Source: Clostridium sp. (GTDB taxonomy: Bacteria > Bacillota > Clostridia > Clostridiales > Clostridiaceae). From it: a DNA stretch of 7,185 nucleotides. Numbering within the stretch: position 1 is the stretch's first letter; each line of letters begins with the position of its first letter. Below, in pieces: positions 5,001 to 7,185 of the stretch. The notes below the pieces were generated by a model. It was not told the DNA's origin. It searched no databases and saw nothing but the letters and a program-made list of their open reading frames with translations. Location: contig DPOH01000346.1 in NCBI GenBank assembly GCA_003539755.1, forward strand, positions 1 through 7,185, in the 5' to 3' direction. Made by a program: the position numbers and the translations under genes.

Positions 5001-6260
5001 ATGAATATGAATAGTTATGAATTAATAGTAGTGGGTGGAGGTCCAGCTGGACTAGCAGCAGCTTATGCAGCATATGAAAAAGGAATAAAGAAAATATTAA
5101 TTATAGAAAGAGATAAGGAATTAGGTGGAATATTAAATCAATGTATCCATAATGGATTTGGTCTTCATACTTTTAAAGAAGAGCTTACAGGACCAGAGTA
5201 TGCAGATAGATTTATAAGAATGATAAATGATACAAAGGTTGAAGTTAAATTAGATACAATGGTATTAGATATAGAAAAAGATAAAACTGTACATGCAATT
5301 AATAGTAAAGAAGGCTATATGGAATTAAAAACTAAAGCCATAATATTAGCTATGGGATGTAGAGAAAGAACAAGAGGAGCTATAAATATTCCAGGAGATA
5401 GACCAGCAGGAGTATTTACAGCAGGAGCTGCTCAAAGATATATAAATGTAGAAGGATATATGCCAGGTAAAAAAGTTCTTATATTAGGATCAGGTGATAT
5501 AGGTCTTATAATGGCAAGAAGAATGACTCTTGAAGGTGCTGAAGTAAAGGCTGTAGTAGAATTATGCCCTTATTCTAATGGATTAAATAGAAATATAGTT
5601 CAATGCTTAAATGATTATGATATTCCGCTATATTTATCACATACAGTAGTTGATATAGTAGGTAAAGAAAGAGTTGAAAAGGTAGTTATAGCTAAAGTTG
5701 ATGAAAATAGACGTCCTATAAAAGGTACAGAAATTGAATTTGATGTTGATACATTATTATTATCAGTAGGACTTATTCCAGAAAATGAACTTTCATATAA
5801 TGCTGGACTTAAGCCAGATAGAAGAACAAATGGATTAAATGTAAGTGAAAGTATGGAAACATCAACAGAAGGTATATTTGCATGTGGTAATGTAGTTCAT
5901 GTACATGACCTTGTAGATTTTGTTACTGAAGAATCTAAACATGCTGGTGAATGTGCAGCAAAATATATTAAAGGTGAACTTAATAGAGATCATTATGTAA
6001 ATATAATTAATGGAGCTAATGTAAATTACACTGTACCACAAAGATTAAATATAGATGCAGTAGATGATAAGTTAATAATATTTATGAGAGTAAATAATAT
6101 TTATCATAATAAGTCATTAGTAGTAAGATGTAATGGTGAAGAAATTGCTAAATTTAAGAGACAACATCTTGCACCATCAGAAATGGAAAAGATAATTTTA
6201 TCAAAAGCAATACTTAATAAAATTGATGGAGATATCACAATCTCATTAGAAGAGCAATAG
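5001..6260 (+). CDS. FAD/NAD(P)-dependent oxidoreductase, second subunit of the G3P dehydrogenase module
   Basis: This 419-residue protein of the pyridine nucleotide-disulphide oxidoreductase fold (PF07992) is probably an electron-transfer partner of the GlpA-like enzyme. It has an N-terminal FAD site GGGPAG (12-17), then the block GGILNQCIHNGFGLH, the GCRERTRG and IPGDRPAGVFTAGAAQ segments, an internal NAD(P)-type GSGDIG (163-168), and a late FAD motif GIFACGNVVHVHDLVD. About 80 C-terminal residues follow that I cannot assign. It is not homologous in build to E. coli GlpB, so I give no symbol. The ATG at 5001 must be the start region because an in-frame TAA lies at 4989-4991; ATG 5007 is the only close alternative. 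Neither has a Shine-Dalgarno sequence, unlike every other gene here. The gene is 53 nt before the DUF1667 gene. Confidence 0.88.
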   Translation: MNMNSYELIVVGGGPAGLAAAYAAYEKGIKKILIIERDKELGGILNQCIHNGFGLHTFKEELTGPEYADRFIRMINDTKVEVKLDTMVLDIEKDKTVHAINSKEGYMELKTKAIILAMGCRERTRGAINIPGDRPAGVFTAGAAQRYINVEGYMPGKKVLILGSGDIGLIMARRMTLEGAEVKAVVELCPYSNGLNRNIVQCLNDYDIPLYLSHTVVDIVGKERVEKVVIAKVDENRRPIKGTEIEFDVDTLLLSVGLIPENELSYNAGLKPDRRTNGLNVSESMETSTEGIFACGNVVHVHDLVDFVTEESKHAGECAAKYIKGELNRDHYVNIINGANVNYTVPQRLNIDAVDDKLIIFMRVNNIYHNKSLVVRCNGEEIAKFKRQHLAPSEMEKIILSKAILNKIDGDITISLEEQ

Positions 6261-6261
6261 G

Positions 6262-6278
6262 CAGTTAACTGAAAACTG
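6262..6278. repeat. Small palindrome in the spacer before the DUF1667 gene
   Basis: CAGTTAACTG (6262-6271) is a perfect 10-bp palindrome, followed by AAAACTG, so CAGTT can also pair with AACTG at 6274-6278. It begins 2 nt after the stop codon. It slightly resembles the AGTTGAGAGT repeat at 4812. It has no T-tract close by and its function is unknown. Confidence 0.25.
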
Positions 6279-6313
6279 TAAAATTTTAAATATAGACATA
6301 GGAGTTGTGTAGT

Positions 6314-6670
6314 ATGGAAAAAGAATTAATTTGTATATGCTGCCCAAATGGGTGTCATTTAAAAGTAGATATAGATAATAATAAAGTTACTGGAAATAAG
6401 TGTAAAAGAGGTATAGAATACGGAATTAATGAAATGACTCACCCTGTAAGAGTAATTACATCAACTGTAAAAGTAATAGATGGTTCTCTTCCAGTAGTTC
6501 CAGTAAAGACAAATGGATCTATTCCAAAAGAATTAAATTTTAAGTGTATGGATGAAATTAATAAAGTTATAGTAAAAGCACCTATTGAGGTTGGAACTGT
6601 AATAATAAAGAATGTATTAGATACAGGAGTAGATATTGTAGCAGCTAAGAAGATTGATTTGGTAGAATAA
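6314..6670 (+). CDS. DUF1667 family protein with N-terminal cysteine cluster
   Basis: This 118-residue protein matches DUF1667 (PF07892), which commonly follows GlpA-like and FAD/NAD oxidoreductase genes in anaerobes such as Thermotoga and clostridia; the biochemical role is not established. Cysteines at 7, 10, 14 and 30, with an extra Cys9, give C-x2-C-x3-C-x15-C followed by K-R-G. This resembles the [4Fe-4S] module at the start of molybdopterin oxidoreductases, so an Fe-S electron carrier or small subunit is a fair inference. The remainder (about 45-118) carries the family's PVRVITSTV and LPVVPVKTNGSIPK segments and is free of cysteine apart from Cys77 (in KCMDE). The ATG at 6314 lies 9 nt after AGGAG (6300-6304); the TTG at 6305 is too close to it. 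It is probably translated from the same mRNA as the gene before it. Confidence 0.88.
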   Translation: MEKELICICCPNGCHLKVDIDNNKVTGNKCKRGIEYGINEMTHPVRVITSTVKVIDGSLPVVPVKTNGSIPKELNFKCMDEINKVIVKAPIEVGTVIIKNVLDTGVDIVAAKKIDLVE

Positions 6671-6988
6671 TATAAAGAAGTTGCTAATACAAGAACAGGT
6701 CAAACAAAAATGTATAAAACTGCTGGAGCAACAGAAAGTGCTGGTATGAAAAAGGATTCAAATGGACTAGTAAAACAGTATGCAATGGTTAATGTGAAGA
6801 ATTATAATATAGTAGGGGTTGGAGATAGCCTTCAAAGTACTCTTAATAAATATCTTGAAGGATTAACTCATAAATAAAGTGCAGGAAATGTAGAAGAGCA
6901 GGAAAAAGAACAGAAGGAAAATCACAAAGAGAAATAAAATGAAGAATCTTCAGAAAATTCTTAAGAAAATGAAAATAAAGTATTGTAA
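6671..6988 (+). pseudogene. Decayed C-terminal remnant of a larger gene
   Basis: Directly after the DUF1667 stop, and in the same frame, 68 sense codons read as a protein-like sequence (for example KQYAMVNVKNYNIVGVGDSL) up to TAA at 6875. The frame then continues with Glu-, Lys-, Gln- and Asn-rich stretches, interrupted by TAA at 6935 and 6962, to TAA at 6986-6988. A charged tail broken only by TAA codons, each one C-to-T change from CAA (Gln), is what an inactivated gene end would look like. The sequence resembles the end of a clostridial secreted or membrane protein family of unknown function that I recall only vaguely. No start or ribosome-binding site is seen; ATG 6710 has none. The 5' part of the parent gene is absent. 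Confidence 0.6.
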
Positions 6989-7011
6989 TTGTTTTTAATT
7001 AGTGATATACT
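6983..7011 (+). promoter_or_regulatory. Probable promoter of the zinc-ribbon gene
   Basis: TTGTAA (6983-6988) and TATACT (7006-7011) are separated by 17 bp, with the extended -10 TG at 7003-7004. The predicted start near 7018 would leave a leader of about 107 nt, which contains a small inverted repeat GTTCTT/AAGAAC (7018-7030). Confidence 0.55.
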
Positions 7012-7124
7012 AAGATTGTTCTTAAAGAACGAAAAAATATGAAAACAAGATTTAATTATATTAAGATTTCTCCTTATGGGAAAGTATTAGTTAACTAAGT
7101 CTTTGTATTTGGAGGAATTGTAAA

Positions 7125-7185
7125 ATGGAAGATAAGACTATTGTATGTAAAGATTGTGGAAAAGAATTTATATTCACAGTAGGAG
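7125..7185 (+). CDS. Zinc-ribbon domain protein, 3' end beyond the window
   Basis: Only 20 full codons are in the window. The ATG at 7125 follows GGAGG (7111-7115) by 9 nt. The peptide has a CxxC knuckle at Cys8-Lys-Asp-Cys11, followed by GKEF, as in the small 'probable zinc-ribbon' proteins of Firmicutes (PF13451), in which a second CxxC pair comes later. It would bind one zinc ion; the role is unknown. With its own likely promoter it is probably not part of the glycerol operon. Confidence 0.72.
   Translation, partial: MEDKTIVCKDCGKEFIFTVG

Noticed and set aside
6710..6877. 55-codon frame from ATG 6710 as a small gene
   Set aside because: It has no ribosome-binding site, protein-like sequence extends both upstream and downstream in the same frame, and it fits better as part of the remnant.
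7018..7030. Inverted repeat GTTCTT/AAGAAC as a terminator for the operon
   Set aside because: It lacks a T-tract and the loop is too small for the full stem, so no operon terminator is called; it is only noted in the promoter entry.

Overview
The window is AT-rich, with all recognisable genes on the + strand. It carries a glycerol-utilisation (glp) locus of a Gram-positive anaerobe, most probably a Clostridium sensu stricto species. This rests on the base composition, purine-rich Shine-Dalgarno sequences, a GlpP-type antiterminator, a GlpA-like dehydrogenase with a [2Fe-2S] tail, and a DUF1667 partner. I do not commit to a species.

Layout. 1-54: a perfect 22-bp palindrome and the ribosome-binding site of glpP. 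55-612: glpP, a glycerol-3-phosphate (G3P) responsive antiterminator. 613-821: a leader ending in an intrinsic terminator. 822-1526: glpF, glycerol facilitator. 1579-3078: glpK, glycerol kinase. 3079-3333: an inverted repeat, a strong sigma-A-type promoter, and a second leader terminator like the first. 3334-4761: glpA-like G3P dehydrogenase. 4762-5000: a spacer with an orphan Shine-Dalgarno sequence, a 14-nt tandem repeat and two hairpins. 5001-6260: a second FAD/NAD-dependent oxidoreductase with no visible Shine-Dalgarno. 6314-6670: a DUF1667 protein with an N-terminal cysteine cluster. 6671-6988: a decayed gene tail with three in-frame TAA codons. 6983-7011: a promoter. 7125-7185: the start of a zinc-ribbon protein cut by the window edge.

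How it works together. GlpF admits glycerol and GlpK phosphorylates it to G3P. The GlpA-like flavoprotein oxidises G3P to dihydroxyacetone phosphate, probably passing electrons through its own [2Fe-2S] cluster to the second flavoprotein and/or the DUF1667 protein. G3P also activates GlpP, which should relieve termination in the two leaders. Those leaders share a 25-nt block with 20 identities that overlaps the 5' arm of each terminator, so glpFK and the dehydrogenase genes appear to be two transcripts of one regulon.

The points most worth checking are the shared GlpP-type leaders, the repeated ATTATTAC/GTAATAAT half-sites, the E. coli-like regulatory loop of GlpK, the three-protein redox module, and what looks like an element inserted between a Shine-Dalgarno and the second oxidoreductase gene. 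I found no CRISPR array, transposase, tRNA or rRNA. The locus is a recognisable metabolic operon, not an entirely new system.
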